A stretch of 54,985 bases of DNA from CAZJYI01 sp964550025 (lineage in GTDB: Bacteria; Verrucomicrobiota; Kiritimatiellia; UBA8416; CAYOBW01): assembly GCA_964550025.1 (NCBI GenBank), contig CAZJYI010000070.1, positions 1 to 54,985 on the forward strand. The letters are read 5' to 3'. The notes below the pieces were generated by a model. The model was not told where the DNA came from. It made no database searches and was given only the letters and a program-made list of their open reading frames with translations. Shown one piece after another: positions 33,706 through 40,968 of the stretch. The first letter of the stretch is position 1, and each line of letters opens with the position of its first letter. The translations under genes and the position numbers were made by a program.

Positions 33706-34389
33706 ATGACCGAGTTGACAAGCGTTTTTGGGCAGGCACGCATCATGGGCGTAGACCAGATCCTGTGTGCGCTGCTGCTGAGTTTCGTGCTGTGCTCGGT
33801 CTTCGCGACCGTCTATCGATGGACGTTTCAGGGACTCTCCTATTCGCGCTCGTTCGTCCACACCATGGTGCTGGGCGGAATGATCGTCAGCATGCTCATC
33901 ATGGCCATCGGCAACAACCTCGCCCGTGGTCTCGGTATCCTGGGTACGCTGGCCATCGTTCGCTTCCGTACGCCGATCCGTGACACGAGGGACATGATGT
34001 TCCTGTTCGCCAGCCTGGGCGTCGGCATCGCCTGCGGCGCCAGTACGTTTACCGTGGCTATCGTGGGGACCGTCACGCTCTGCGCCGCGGCGCTGTTGCT
34101 GCACTGGTCGCCCTTCGCGTCCCGCCGCGAATACGAAGGCCTGCTGCGCTTCATGCTGCCGCCGGACTCGGAGGCCGAAGACGGCGTGAAAGCCGTGTTG
34201 CGGCAGTGTTGCTCCGCCTATTTCCTTATCGCCATGCGCGAGGCTGCGCAGGGCGACTTAATGGAGTACTCTTACCAGGTGCGTCTCGTGGATCCTTCGT
34301 ACCAGGCCGACCTCGTGGACGGGTTGCACGAGATTCCCGAAGTTTCCGACGCCAACCTGCTGATGCAGCGTACGACCGTCGAGCTCTGA
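33706..34389 (+). CDS. DUF4956 membrane protein
   Basis: This 227-residue protein has four or so hydrophobic segments in its first ~145 residues, with the family hallmark GILGTLAIVRFRTPIRDTRDMMFLF on the cytoplasmic loop, and a soluble C-terminal domain of ~80 residues. DUF4956 genes are commonly neighbours of VTC-domain genes in bacteria, so the pair probably functions together; the activity is not known. A transporter or regulator for polyphosphate synthesis at the inner membrane is an inference. It starts 35 nt after the VTC stop. Confidence 0.87.
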   Translation: MTELTSVFGQARIMGVDQILCALLLSFVLCSVFATVYRWTFQGLSYSRSFVHTMVLGGMIVSMLIMAIGNNLARGLGILGTLAIVRFRTPIRDTRDMMFLFASLGVGIACGASTFTVAIVGTVTLCAAALLLHWSPFASRREYEGLLRFMLPPDSEAEDGVKAVLRQCCSAYFLIAMREAAQGDLMEYSYQVRLVDPSYQADLVDGLHEIPEVSDANLLMQRTTVEL

Positions 34390-34414
34390 TACGTTCCACG
34401 GAGATCCAGTCCAT

Positions 34415-35647
34415 ATGACCAGAGAGCGCGCTTTCAAACGCCCGAAGATGCGACGGCACCCGCGGCTCATCGTGAGGCGATTCCTGCGGTCCTGGCCCTT
34501 TTTCGTCTGGCTGGGCGTAGCCGTCGGCACGGCGTGGCTCTACACCCGGAGTGTTCAGTTCGGCGGCATGACGGGCGTCGTGGAGGCGATCGCCGAGGAC
34601 GTCGCCCCTCTTGAGACGGCGCGGCTTCAGGCCGTAGACGTGGTGGTCGGGCAGGAGGTGAAGGCGGGTGTCGTCGTGGCGCGCATGGATACGGCGCTGC
34701 TCGATGCGCGCATCGCGATTGACGACGCGCGCATCGCGGAAGCGCAGGGCGAAGTCTCCGGCTACCAGCAGGACCTGCTGCGCCTGGCCAACAATATGGA
34801 TACGGCCATCCTGGACGCCGAGTTCGAGTTGGAGAACGTCCGCATCCAGCAGGCGCGTGACGAGGCCGAGCTGGCTGAGCTGGACGCGGAGCTCAAACGC
34901 CGCGAGAAGCTCCTGACCCAACGCCTCCTGAACGAACAGGACGTGGCCGAACTGCGCCCGCCGGTGGCCGCGCTCAAGAGCACTGTTGCCTCCTATCCGT
35001 CCCTGCTCAAGGTGCATGAAGAACGACTCGCGGAAGCCAGGCGCGAACGCCGCCGCCTGACGGTCTGGTTGTACGGCGCCGATTCGGCGGCTGTTTCCAG
35101 CAACAGCATGGACGATGTGGCCCATGCGGTCGAAAGATGGCGTCAGTGGCAGGAGACCATCTTTGCCAAGAGCCAGGAACGTCGCCAACGACAGCTCGAT
35201 ACCTACACGCTCAAGGCGGCGATCTCAGGGGTCGTGTCGCGCATCAACCACGCCCCGGGCGAGGTCGTCCCCTCCGGTGAACCCGTACTGCGGATCGTTC
35301 AGCGGACCTCCGATACAATCGTGGGCTTTCTGCCCGAGGACTACATCCACGATGTGGGCGTCGGTGATTCGGTCCTGGTGTGGCGAAGCAACGGGGGCAG
35401 CAGAAAGCGGACCGCTACCGTCGAGTCCATCTCTCCGGATGTCCAGGGATTGCCGGGACGGATCAATCCCATGCGGCCGGTACGGGGACGGCGCGTTATC
35501 ATGCGCATGGCCGACAGCCGCGGCATGATCCCCGGTGAGACCGTCCAGGTGAACCTGCGCGAATCCGGATGGATCGACACCGTCACCAATTTCCTGCCCG
35601 GTGGCGGAGGCAAGGGCGATACGGGGGAAGGAGACACTGGGAAGTGA
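34415..35647 (+). CDS. HlyD-like periplasmic adaptor (membrane fusion protein)
   Basis: This 410-residue protein has one N-terminal membrane segment (about 29-45). A biotinyl-lipoyl-like half-motif follows (VVEAIAEDVAPLETARLQAVDVVVGQEVKAG), then a long alpha-hairpin coiled coil (about 95-225, rich in Ala, Glu, Arg and Leu). The second lipoyl half reads ISGVVSRINHAPGEVVPSGEPVLRI, and a beta-barrel domain follows. Such adaptors bridge an inner-membrane partner to a TolC-type channel. No ABC or RND pump gene is adjacent; the inner-membrane partner would have to be DUF4956 or a protein encoded elsewhere. The stop overlaps the TolC-like gene (GTGA). Confidence 0.87.
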   Translation: MTRERAFKRPKMRRHPRLIVRRFLRSWPFFVWLGVAVGTAWLYTRSVQFGGMTGVVEAIAEDVAPLETARLQAVDVVVGQEVKAGVVVARMDTALLDARIAIDDARIAEAQGEVSGYQQDLLRLANNMDTAILDAEFELENVRIQQARDEAELAELDAELKRREKLLTQRLLNEQDVAELRPPVAALKSTVASYPSLLKVHEERLAEARRERRRLTVWLYGADSAAVSSNSMDDVAHAVERWRQWQETIFAKSQERRQRQLDTYTLKAAISGVVSRINHAPGEVVPSGEPVLRIVQRTSDTIVGFLPEDYIHDVGVGDSVLVWRSNGGSRKRTATVESISPDVQGLPGRINPMRPVRGRRVIMRMADSRGMIPGETVQVNLRESGWIDTVTNFLPGGGGKGDTGEGDTGK

Positions 35648-37209
35648 AGCGCTCCGCGACCAGACGCAGCCTGCCCGGCGCCGCGGGCCTGTGCCTCGTC
35701 CTCGCGGTTGCCGCCGGTTGCCGGTCAGTCGGGCCCGTCGCGGAGGAGGAGACCGGCGCCGTACCGGAGACCGCACCCGTCCCGGCGCTAGCGACGGAAA
35801 CCGCACCCGTGCCGCCGGTCGACCTCCCGCTGTCGTGCGAAGCCGCCATCGCCCGTGCCATACGTTTCAGCGAGGACGTCCTGCTGCTGCGCGGCGTCGC
35901 CGACGTAGCGCAGCAGAGGATCGCCGCCGCCGGCGACTGGCGCAACCCCGAACTGCGCCTGTCCTACGGGAACGAAGAGTCCGATGCCACAAGCAGGCAG
36001 GCGAGCTACGAGACGTACGGTTCAGGCGCGGCGATCCCCGGTCTCGGCAGCCGGGAAGTGCCCGCGGATGCCACAACGGTCAGCGAGTCCGTCTCGGCCT
36101 CGGAAGAGCAAGGCCACGCATTCCAGGTCGCAGTACGGTTCTTCACGACCAACCCCTGGGAGAAGTCTGCTCGCGTCTCCGGTCGTGAGGCCGAGTACGA
36201 GCTGGCGCAGGCCATGCGGCGCGCGGCAGAATGGGAAGTGGCTCTCGATGTGGCCAGGCTCTATGCGGAGGTACACCATGTACGAGGGGATCTCGAGTTC
36301 TGTACGCTCCAGAAGGAACTGAGACAACGCGTTCTGGAAGACGCGCGCCAACGGAGCAAACAGGGCGTGGGAACCATTCGGGAAGTCATGGACGCCTCGC
36401 GTCGCTACCTGGGGACACTATCCGACTGCAATCGCGAAGACAGACGATTGCAGGAGTTGCTCCGGCAACTCTCTGCGCTGACGCGGCTTTCGCTGAAGGC
36501 GGACGACGTAGCCACCTCCCAGGTGGACGCGGAACCCGGCGCCGTGCCCGTCGACAAGCTCGATCCCGAAGAGCTGACCGAACAGGCGTTGGCGGAACGC
36601 GCTGACATCGCCGTGCTGGTATGGCGCTCGCGTGTCGCGGAGGCCGTGTACCGGGAAGGCCGGTCGGCCTGCATTCCATGGTTCAGCCATGTCCAGGCTT
36701 CCTATGCGGCCGCGACGGACGAGGACGAAAGCCAGTCGTCGGGATATTCCGACGTGTACCGCGCCGGCCGTCTCATGCACGACTACGACTTCTCGGATGA
36801 TGAGAGCGACTCGCGAGAATGGCGCATCGATACGGCTGTCTCGCTTCCGGTGTTCTACTGGATGAACGATGACCGGAATGTTCGCCGCGCGGAACGCGAT
36901 GCGGCCCGTCTGGAAGAGAGGGAAGCCCGTGAGCACGTACACTTCTCCATTGCGGAAGCCCTGGGCGCTCTCAGCCGTCTCGAAGCAGCAGTCAAGCAGT
37001 TCCGGGATGAGACGGAACCGGTGATCCGGGAGATGGAGTCCGTGATCAAGAACCATCGCGACGGGACCGGCGTCTTGCCGCCTGAGGATATCGCGCGTCT
37101 CGAAGAGGAAATCCTCAACGCCAGACGTTCGGGATTCGACCTCCGCTTCGAGTACAGCATGGGCGTGATCGCGCTCCAGGAAGCCCTCGGTCGTACGCTT
37201 GCCAGGTAG
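35644..37209 (+). CDS. TolC-family outer membrane efflux lipoprotein
   Basis: This 521-residue protein starts VKRSATRRSLPGAAGLCLVL and has a lipobox at VAAGC, so the mature protein is probably lipidated and LspA-processed. A Pro/Glu/Ala-rich linker (about 30-60) follows. The rest is the OEP/TolC fold with two long helical repeats (about 65-290 and 320-520). The GTG start overlaps the HlyD-like stop, so the two are translationally coupled. TolC-like lipoproteins are trimeric outer-membrane channels. An insert rich in Asp/Ser (DEDESQSSGYSDVY and DDESDS, about 360-395) is unusual for the family. It converges on thioredoxin. Confidence 0.85.
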   Translation: MKRSATRRSLPGAAGLCLVLAVAAGCRSVGPVAEEETGAVPETAPVPALATETAPVPPVDLPLSCEAAIARAIRFSEDVLLLRGVADVAQQRIAAAGDWRNPELRLSYGNEESDATSRQASYETYGSGAAIPGLGSREVPADATTVSESVSASEEQGHAFQVAVRFFTTNPWEKSARVSGREAEYELAQAMRRAAEWEVALDVARLYAEVHHVRGDLEFCTLQKELRQRVLEDARQRSKQGVGTIREVMDASRRYLGTLSDCNREDRRLQELLRQLSALTRLSLKADDVATSQVDAEPGAVPVDKLDPEELTEQALAERADIAVLVWRSRVAEAVYREGRSACIPWFSHVQASYAAATDEDESQSSGYSDVYRAGRLMHDYDFSDDESDSREWRIDTAVSLPVFYWMNDDRNVRRAERDAARLEEREAREHVHFSIAEALGALSRLEAAVKQFRDETEPVIREMESVIKNHRDGTGVLPPEDIARLEEEILNARRSGFDLRFEYSMGVIALQEALGRTLAR

Positions 37210-37261
37210 ACCCCCGCGCCGCGGTTGAACCGACGCGCACTCATCCGATCATCCCTTCCTG

Positions 37262-37600
37262 CTACGCCGGTTCCGTCATGGACGCATACTCGTCAATGGC
37301 CGCCTGAAGAGCGGCTGCCGATTGCACACCGACGAACTGTGCGACGGGTTTGCCGTCCTTGAACAGAATCAGGGTCGGTATGCTGCGCACGCCGAACTGC
37401 GCCGCTGTCTGGCCCGCCTCATCGACGTTGACCTTTACCACGCGTACCCGCTGGCCGCTTTCCGCCACGACCTGCTCAAGAATGGGTAGCTGCATCCTGC
37501 ACGGGGCGCACCAGGGCGCCCAGAAATCCACCAGCGTGACCCCTGCGCGCACACCCGCCTCAAACGTCGTATCATTCAGTTCCCGCATCGTAGCCGACAT
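37262..37600 (-). CDS. trxA: Thioredoxin
   Basis: This 112-residue thioredoxin fold has an active site WCAPC (Cys31, Cys34), in place of the more usual WCGPC, plus the VDFWAPW strand and the cis-proline loop SIPTLILFKDG. It acts as a cytoplasmic disulfide reductant. The start is well supported: AAGGAGGT lies 7 nt upstream on the minus strand. A gene for another redox protein, rubredoxin, lies 680 nt away on the same strand. Confidence 0.95.
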   Translation of the reverse strand: MSATMRELNDTTFEAGVRAGVTLVDFWAPWCAPCRMQLPILEQVVAESGQRVRVVKVNVDEAGQTAAQFGVRSIPTLILFKDGKPVAQFVGVQSAAALQAAIDEYASMTEPA

Positions 37601-37627
37601 CTCCGTACCTCCTTGATCCCACGTACA

Positions 37628-37912
37628 GGGTCTGTCCCCGCGCCAACCTCAAAACTGCGTGCCGTGCGTGCAGGGTCTGTCCCGAATGGCGCTTACTCAA
37701 GCGCGTTTTGGCGGCCCTCTCCCAGTAGGTCCCAGTTGCACTGGGACCACAGCGAACGGGAACGATGTAGCCACGCGACAGCTCGGTCGGAAGGCGCAAC
37801 GGTCACCTTTCTGCATCAGCGTGCTCCCAGGTCCCAGTGCAACTGGGACCTACTGCTCCGCAACTCCAGTGTCAGGAAACGACCTTAAGTAAGCGCCATT
37901 CGGGTCTGTCCC
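37628..37912. repeat. Nested inverted-repeat element with repeated GGGTCTGTCCC (mobile-element-like)
   Basis: CCCGAATGGCGCTTACT (37681-37697) is perfectly inverted at 37888-37904. Inside lie two inverted-orientation copies of a GGTCCCAGTTGCACTGGGACC-like palindrome (about 37728-37747 and 37830-37850). The 11-mer GGGTCTGTCCC occurs as direct copies at 37628-37638, 37673-37683 and 37902-37912, the last two overlapping the outer arms. The form is that of a REP/MITE-like non-coding element of ~240 bp. It occupies part of the 679-nt gap between trxA and rubredoxin. Confidence 0.8.
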
Positions 37913-37920
37913 CGCACGCT

Positions 37921-38163
37921 ATGTGCATGACAGGCTATTCGCAGTATGCGTGCCACGGAGGGTGCTCCTGGAGGGTGCGTGGCATAAGGGATTGCGGTGC
38001 AGTGAATTGCGACGATGTCGGCGCCCCCGTGACAGGCAGGGGGACGGGGGCTGATGCGTTACATCGTTACGTCTGCCGCGGGTGTAACGTTACATTTCAC
38101 CGTGGGAGGTATTGCAGGGCTGAGCGCCGGGGGGATCGTCGGCGGACTCAGAAGCGGGGGTAG
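37921..38163 (+). pseudogene. Possible transposase zinc-ribbon remnant (doubtful)
   Basis: An 80-codon frame starting ATG 37921 ends shortly after CDDVGAPVTGRG...RYVCRGCNVTFHRG, which resembles the zinc-binding start of IS1/IS1595-type transposases (CPxCGS...RYRCRDCGRTF). No downstream catalytic domain is present. It could equally be a chance frame in GC-rich DNA. It lies beside a mobile-element-like repeat, which slightly favours a decayed element. Confidence 0.2.
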
Positions 38164-38187
38164 GGCATGGCAAGGGCGGTAAGGACA

Positions 38188-38249
38188 GCTCAACCGCTCG
38201 GATCATGGTGCGACGGTCTGCACTCACGTTCACGTCCGGGCGGTTGAGC
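38188..38249. repeat. 14-bp inverted repeat downstream of rubredoxin
   Basis: GCTCAACCGCTCGG (38188-38201) pairs with CCGGGCGGTTGAGC (38236-38249) with one G-T wobble and a 34-nt loop. It lies about 30 nt beyond the rubredoxin stop on that gene's transcript; there is no T-run, so it is at most a weak or Rho-assisted terminator. Confidence 0.5.
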
Positions 38250-38279
38250 GCCGGCGCATTTTCTCTGGCGGACCTGTGC

Positions 38280-38441
38280 TCAGTCGACAGGCGAGAAATC
38301 GTCCTTGGATGCGCCGCATTCCGGACAGATCCAGTCATCCGGAATGTCGGCAAATGCCGTTCCCGGCGCAATGCCGTTGTCCGGATCGCCGGGGGCGGGA
38401 TCATAGACATAGCCACAAACATCACACACGTACTTCTGCAT
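38280..38441 (-). CDS. Rubredoxin
   Basis: This 53-residue electron carrier is encoded on the minus strand. It starts MQKYVCDVCGYVYDPAPGD and ends with WICPECGASKDDFSPVD. All four iron ligands are present (Cys6, Cys9, Cys39, Cys42), together with the conserved aromatic residues around the site. AGGAGG lies 8 nt before the ATG. It is divergent from nqrB with a 126-nt gap. Rubredoxin typically serves oxygen-reduction or peroxide-detoxifying enzymes in anaerobes, pointing to an anaerobic or microaerobic host (inference). Confidence 0.96.
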   Translation of the reverse strand: MQKYVCDVCGYVYDPAPGDPDNGIAPGTAFADIPDDWICPECGASKDDFSPVD

Positions 38442-38567
38442 ATCCGATGCCTCCTGGGCTGGTTTCTTGCCGCCGGCCGTTTCCGGCAGCAGACAAGGGG
38501 AATATAGCGGCGGGACAATGCCTGCTCAACACCTTTTACGCCGGCCCAATAAAGGTTGCAAGGCCAT

Positions 38568-39560
38568 ATGCGTTCCGATAGCCTGCCTCTCACGCTGGTT
38601 CGAAAGCCCGACTACGAGGAAGCCGTGCCCGCTAAGAAGCTCATCAACTGGCAGCTACCCATGAAACGCGTGCTCTATGCGCTCGCGCCGGTCATGGTGG
38701 CCTCGGTCTACCTCTTCGGCTGGCGCGCGCTGGCTGTGCTCGCGGTCTGCAATGCGGCCGGGTTTGCCACTGAATACGCTTTCACCCGCAATTGGAAGCA
38801 GCCTGTTTCCTCGGCCGTGTTCGTCACCAGTTCCCTGTTTGCACTTTCTCTGCCGCCCTCGCTCCCGTATTGGATGGCTGTCGTGGGGGTCGTGTTCGGG
38901 CTGACATTCGGGAAGATGGTCTTCGGCGGTTTTGGCAAGAACGTCTTCAACCCGGCGCTGACGGGGCGTGCCTTCATCTACGTCAGCTTTGGTTCCTATA
39001 TGACGGGGCGATGGGTGGACCCCGTAGGCGGGCCGCTCGGGGGGCTTGCAGCCTACGCGCCGGATGCGATCACCAGGGCTACGCCCGGAATGCTGCTAAA
39101 GGCGGGCGAGCCGTGCGGCACGCTGGCGCTGTTCCTGGGCAATGTCTCCGGGACGCTGGGTGGGACTAGTGCCGTTCTCGCTCTGGCAGGCGGCGCCTAC
39201 CTGGTCTGGAAGAAGGCGGCCAACTACCGCATTGTCTACTCGGCCATTGCCGGGTACCTGCTGACGCAGGCCGTTCTCTGGCAAGCAACCGGTGGCGTGA
39301 ATCCCCTGCAGGGGTTTCTCGCCGGAAGCATCGTGATCGGCTTCTTCTTCTACGCCACCGACCCGGTCTCGGCCTGCATGACCAACGAGGGGCGCTGGTT
39401 CTACGGTGCGTTCATCGGTATCATGACGTCGCTCATTGCGGCATTTTCGTCGTGGCCCGCGGGCACCATGTTTGCGATTCTACTGGCGAACATGTTTGCC
39501 CCCATCACGGACCACGCGGTGCGTGAGATCAAGAAGAGGAAGAAAGCGGCGAAGGCATGA
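38568..39560 (+). CDS. nqrB: Na+-translocating NADH:quinone reductase subunit B (NqrB/RnfD family)
   Basis: This 330-residue polytopic membrane flavoprotein shows FGKNVFNPALTGRAFIYVSF (residues 122-141), the flavinylation-type motif DAITRAT (166-172; Thr172 would carry FMN) and YATDPVSACMTNEGRWFYG. Sequence and the NqrD neighbour favour Nqr over Rnf, but the protein is short for NqrB (about 410 residues), lacking the N-terminal part, and the ATP after the motif is RnfD-like. The FMN motif has Arg where Gly is usual in NqrB. ATG 38568 is preferred over TTG 38556. The stop overlaps nqrC (ATGA). Confidence 0.85.
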   Translation: MRSDSLPLTLVRKPDYEEAVPAKKLINWQLPMKRVLYALAPVMVASVYLFGWRALAVLAVCNAAGFATEYAFTRNWKQPVSSAVFVTSSLFALSLPPSLPYWMAVVGVVFGLTFGKMVFGGFGKNVFNPALTGRAFIYVSFGSYMTGRWVDPVGGPLGGLAAYAPDAITRATPGMLLKAGEPCGTLALFLGNVSGTLGGTSAVLALAGGAYLVWKKAANYRIVYSAIAGYLLTQAVLWQATGGVNPLQGFLAGSIVIGFFFYATDPVSACMTNEGRWFYGAFIGIMTSLIAAFSSWPAGTMFAILLANMFAPITDHAVREIKKRKKAAKA

Positions 39561-40186
39561 ATGACGCACGGTCTTCGAAGACACGCGAACGGTTTGGGAC
39601 CGTGCTCTTCATGTTCGCGGTGACCTTCGTGTCGATTTCCGCCGTGTCCGCCATTCACCTCGTTACGGCTGAAACGGTGAGACAGAACGAGACGCTGTTC
39701 ATGAAGCGGGCCGTGCTGGAGGCCTGCGGCATGGATGAGGGGAGTTCCTCGCGGGAGAAGGTCCTCGCGGCCTATGATGAATGCGTTGTGCCGTTCGGCG
39801 AGCCGGGCGCCGAAACACACTACCGGATTGCGGAGCGGGGGTCGGGTGCGCTTGCCGGGTACGTGTTTGTGCGTGACGGCGCCGGACTGTGGGGAACGAT
39901 CACCGCGGTTGTGGGGCTGGACCCGGCGCTTGGGAGCCTTACCGGTGTCACGTTCGTGAAGCAGAACGAAACGCCGGGCCTGGGTGCGCGTATCGCGGAG
40001 GACTGGTTCAAGAAGCAGTTCCGGGGCAAGGCGGGGCCTTTCAGCTTCGTAGACGAGGGGACACGCTCGACGTCGAAACAGGTTTTCGACGCCATCACGG
40101 GGGCCACCATAACCACGCGGGCTGTTCGGGACATTCTCAACCGGACGATCGAGGACGCCCCCGGGATTGTCACCCGGGAGCCGTAA
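39557..40186 (+). CDS. nqrC: Na+-translocating NADH:quinone reductase subunit C (NqrC/RnfG family)
   Basis: This 209-residue protein has one N-terminal membrane helix (about 14-36) and a periplasmic FMN-binding domain. The domain contains LWGTITAVVGLD, the conserved KQNETPGLGARI, and the covalent flavin motif DAITGATITTRAV, in which Thr184 would be the FMN attachment residue (added by ApbE, not encoded here). Electrons pass from NqrB and NqrF through this flavin. The ATG overlaps nqrB by 4 nt. Length is intermediate between RnfG and NqrC. Confidence 0.88.
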   Translation: MNDARSSKTRERFGTVLFMFAVTFVSISAVSAIHLVTAETVRQNETLFMKRAVLEACGMDEGSSSREKVLAAYDECVVPFGEPGAETHYRIAERGSGALAGYVFVRDGAGLWGTITAVVGLDPALGSLTGVTFVKQNETPGLGARIAEDWFKKQFRGKAGPFSFVDEGTRSTSKQVFDAITGATITTRAVRDILNRTIEDAPGIVTREP

Positions 40187-40196
40187 CGGTACGAAT

Positions 40197-40814
40197 ATGG
40201 CATCAGGCCGAGCAAAGAAGATATTCCGCAACAACCTGGGGGCGGAGAACCCGGTGTTCGCGCAGGTCCTGGGGATCTGCTCGACGCTGGCCGTGACCAA
40301 CGTGCTGAAGAACACGGTTGTGATGTGCGCCGGTCTCATCTTCGTCACCAGCCTGTCCAGCCTGACCATTTCCTTTCTCCGCAAGTGGATCCCGACCCGC
40401 ATCCGCATGATGGTTGAGGTACTGATCATTGCCTGTTTCGTGATCATCGTGGACGTTGTTCTCAGGGCTTACTACCCGGACATCTCGCGGCAGCTCGGTC
40501 CTTACGTCGGATTGATCATCACCAACTGCATTATCATGGGCCGCGCGGAAGCGTTTGCGCTGACCAATCCGCCGTTTCTATCGTTGGTGGACGGCTTCAC
40601 TTCGGGGTTGGGCTACTCGTACGTCCTGCTGTGCATTGCGTTCTGTCGCGAGCTGCTGGGCGCGGGGACGATCTGGGGCTACCGTGTCCTGGGAGACTGG
40701 TGGGTCAACTGGGCCATCATGATAATGGCGCCCGGGGCGTTCTTTATGCTCGCCATTTTCATTTGGATCGTCAAAGGTCACATCCTGGCTGATAAGACCG
40801 CGAAGGCGACGTAG
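40197..40814 (+). CDS. nqrD: Na+-translocating NADH:quinone reductase subunit D (NqrD family)
   Basis: This 205-residue membrane protein has about six helices. It shows NqrD-specific stretches: NPVFAQVLGICSTLAVTNVLK, FVTSLSSLTISFLRKWIPTRIR, LGPYVGLIITNCIIMGRAEAFA and AFCRELLGAGTIWG. These match NqrD better than RnfE/RsxE. The ATG at 40197 lacks a clear ribosome site but matches the family start; TTG 40167 would overlap nqrC. nqrE and nqrF do not follow; a hairpin repeat and gnd come next, so this is an incomplete operon. Confidence 0.92.
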   Translation: MASGRAKKIFRNNLGAENPVFAQVLGICSTLAVTNVLKNTVVMCAGLIFVTSLSSLTISFLRKWIPTRIRMMVEVLIIACFVIIVDVVLRAYYPDISRQLGPYVGLIITNCIIMGRAEAFALTNPPFLSLVDGFTSGLGYSYVLLCIAFCRELLGAGTIWGYRVLGDWWVNWAIMIMAPGAFFMLAIFIWIVKGHILADKTAKAT

Positions 40815-40833
40815 TCGGCAAGACGTGTGTGAC

Positions 40834-40913
40834 GCCGACTTTCCTTGTCCGTCCGAAGCACCTCGGGCGAAGGAGGAAGTCGGTGATATGTGTGGCCGCG
40901 TTCCAACCCGGCC
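40834..40913 (+). repeat. Dispersed hairpin repeat, copy 1 (after nqrD)
   Basis: The outer stem is GCCGACTT (40834-40841) with AAGTCGGT (40877-40884). The inner stem is CGTCCGA with TCGGGCG, closed by a 6-nt loop. A GGCC-rich degenerate hairpin follows to 40913. A second copy at 49602 has GCCGGCT paired with AAGCCGGT, i.e. both sides changed together. It fills the 154-nt gap between nqrD and gnd. Confidence 0.85.
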
Positions 40914-40968
40914 CTTGGATCGTAACAACAAGATGCGCAGATAGGCTGAACCGGAAGGAGAAGACGTG

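Noticed and set aside
38568..40814. Annotation as rnfDGE
   Set aside because: Order and size fit Rnf superficially, but the D subunit sequence matches NqrD stretches and the B subunit has NqrB-like TDPVS and NPALTGRAF contexts; rnfA, B and C are also absent.
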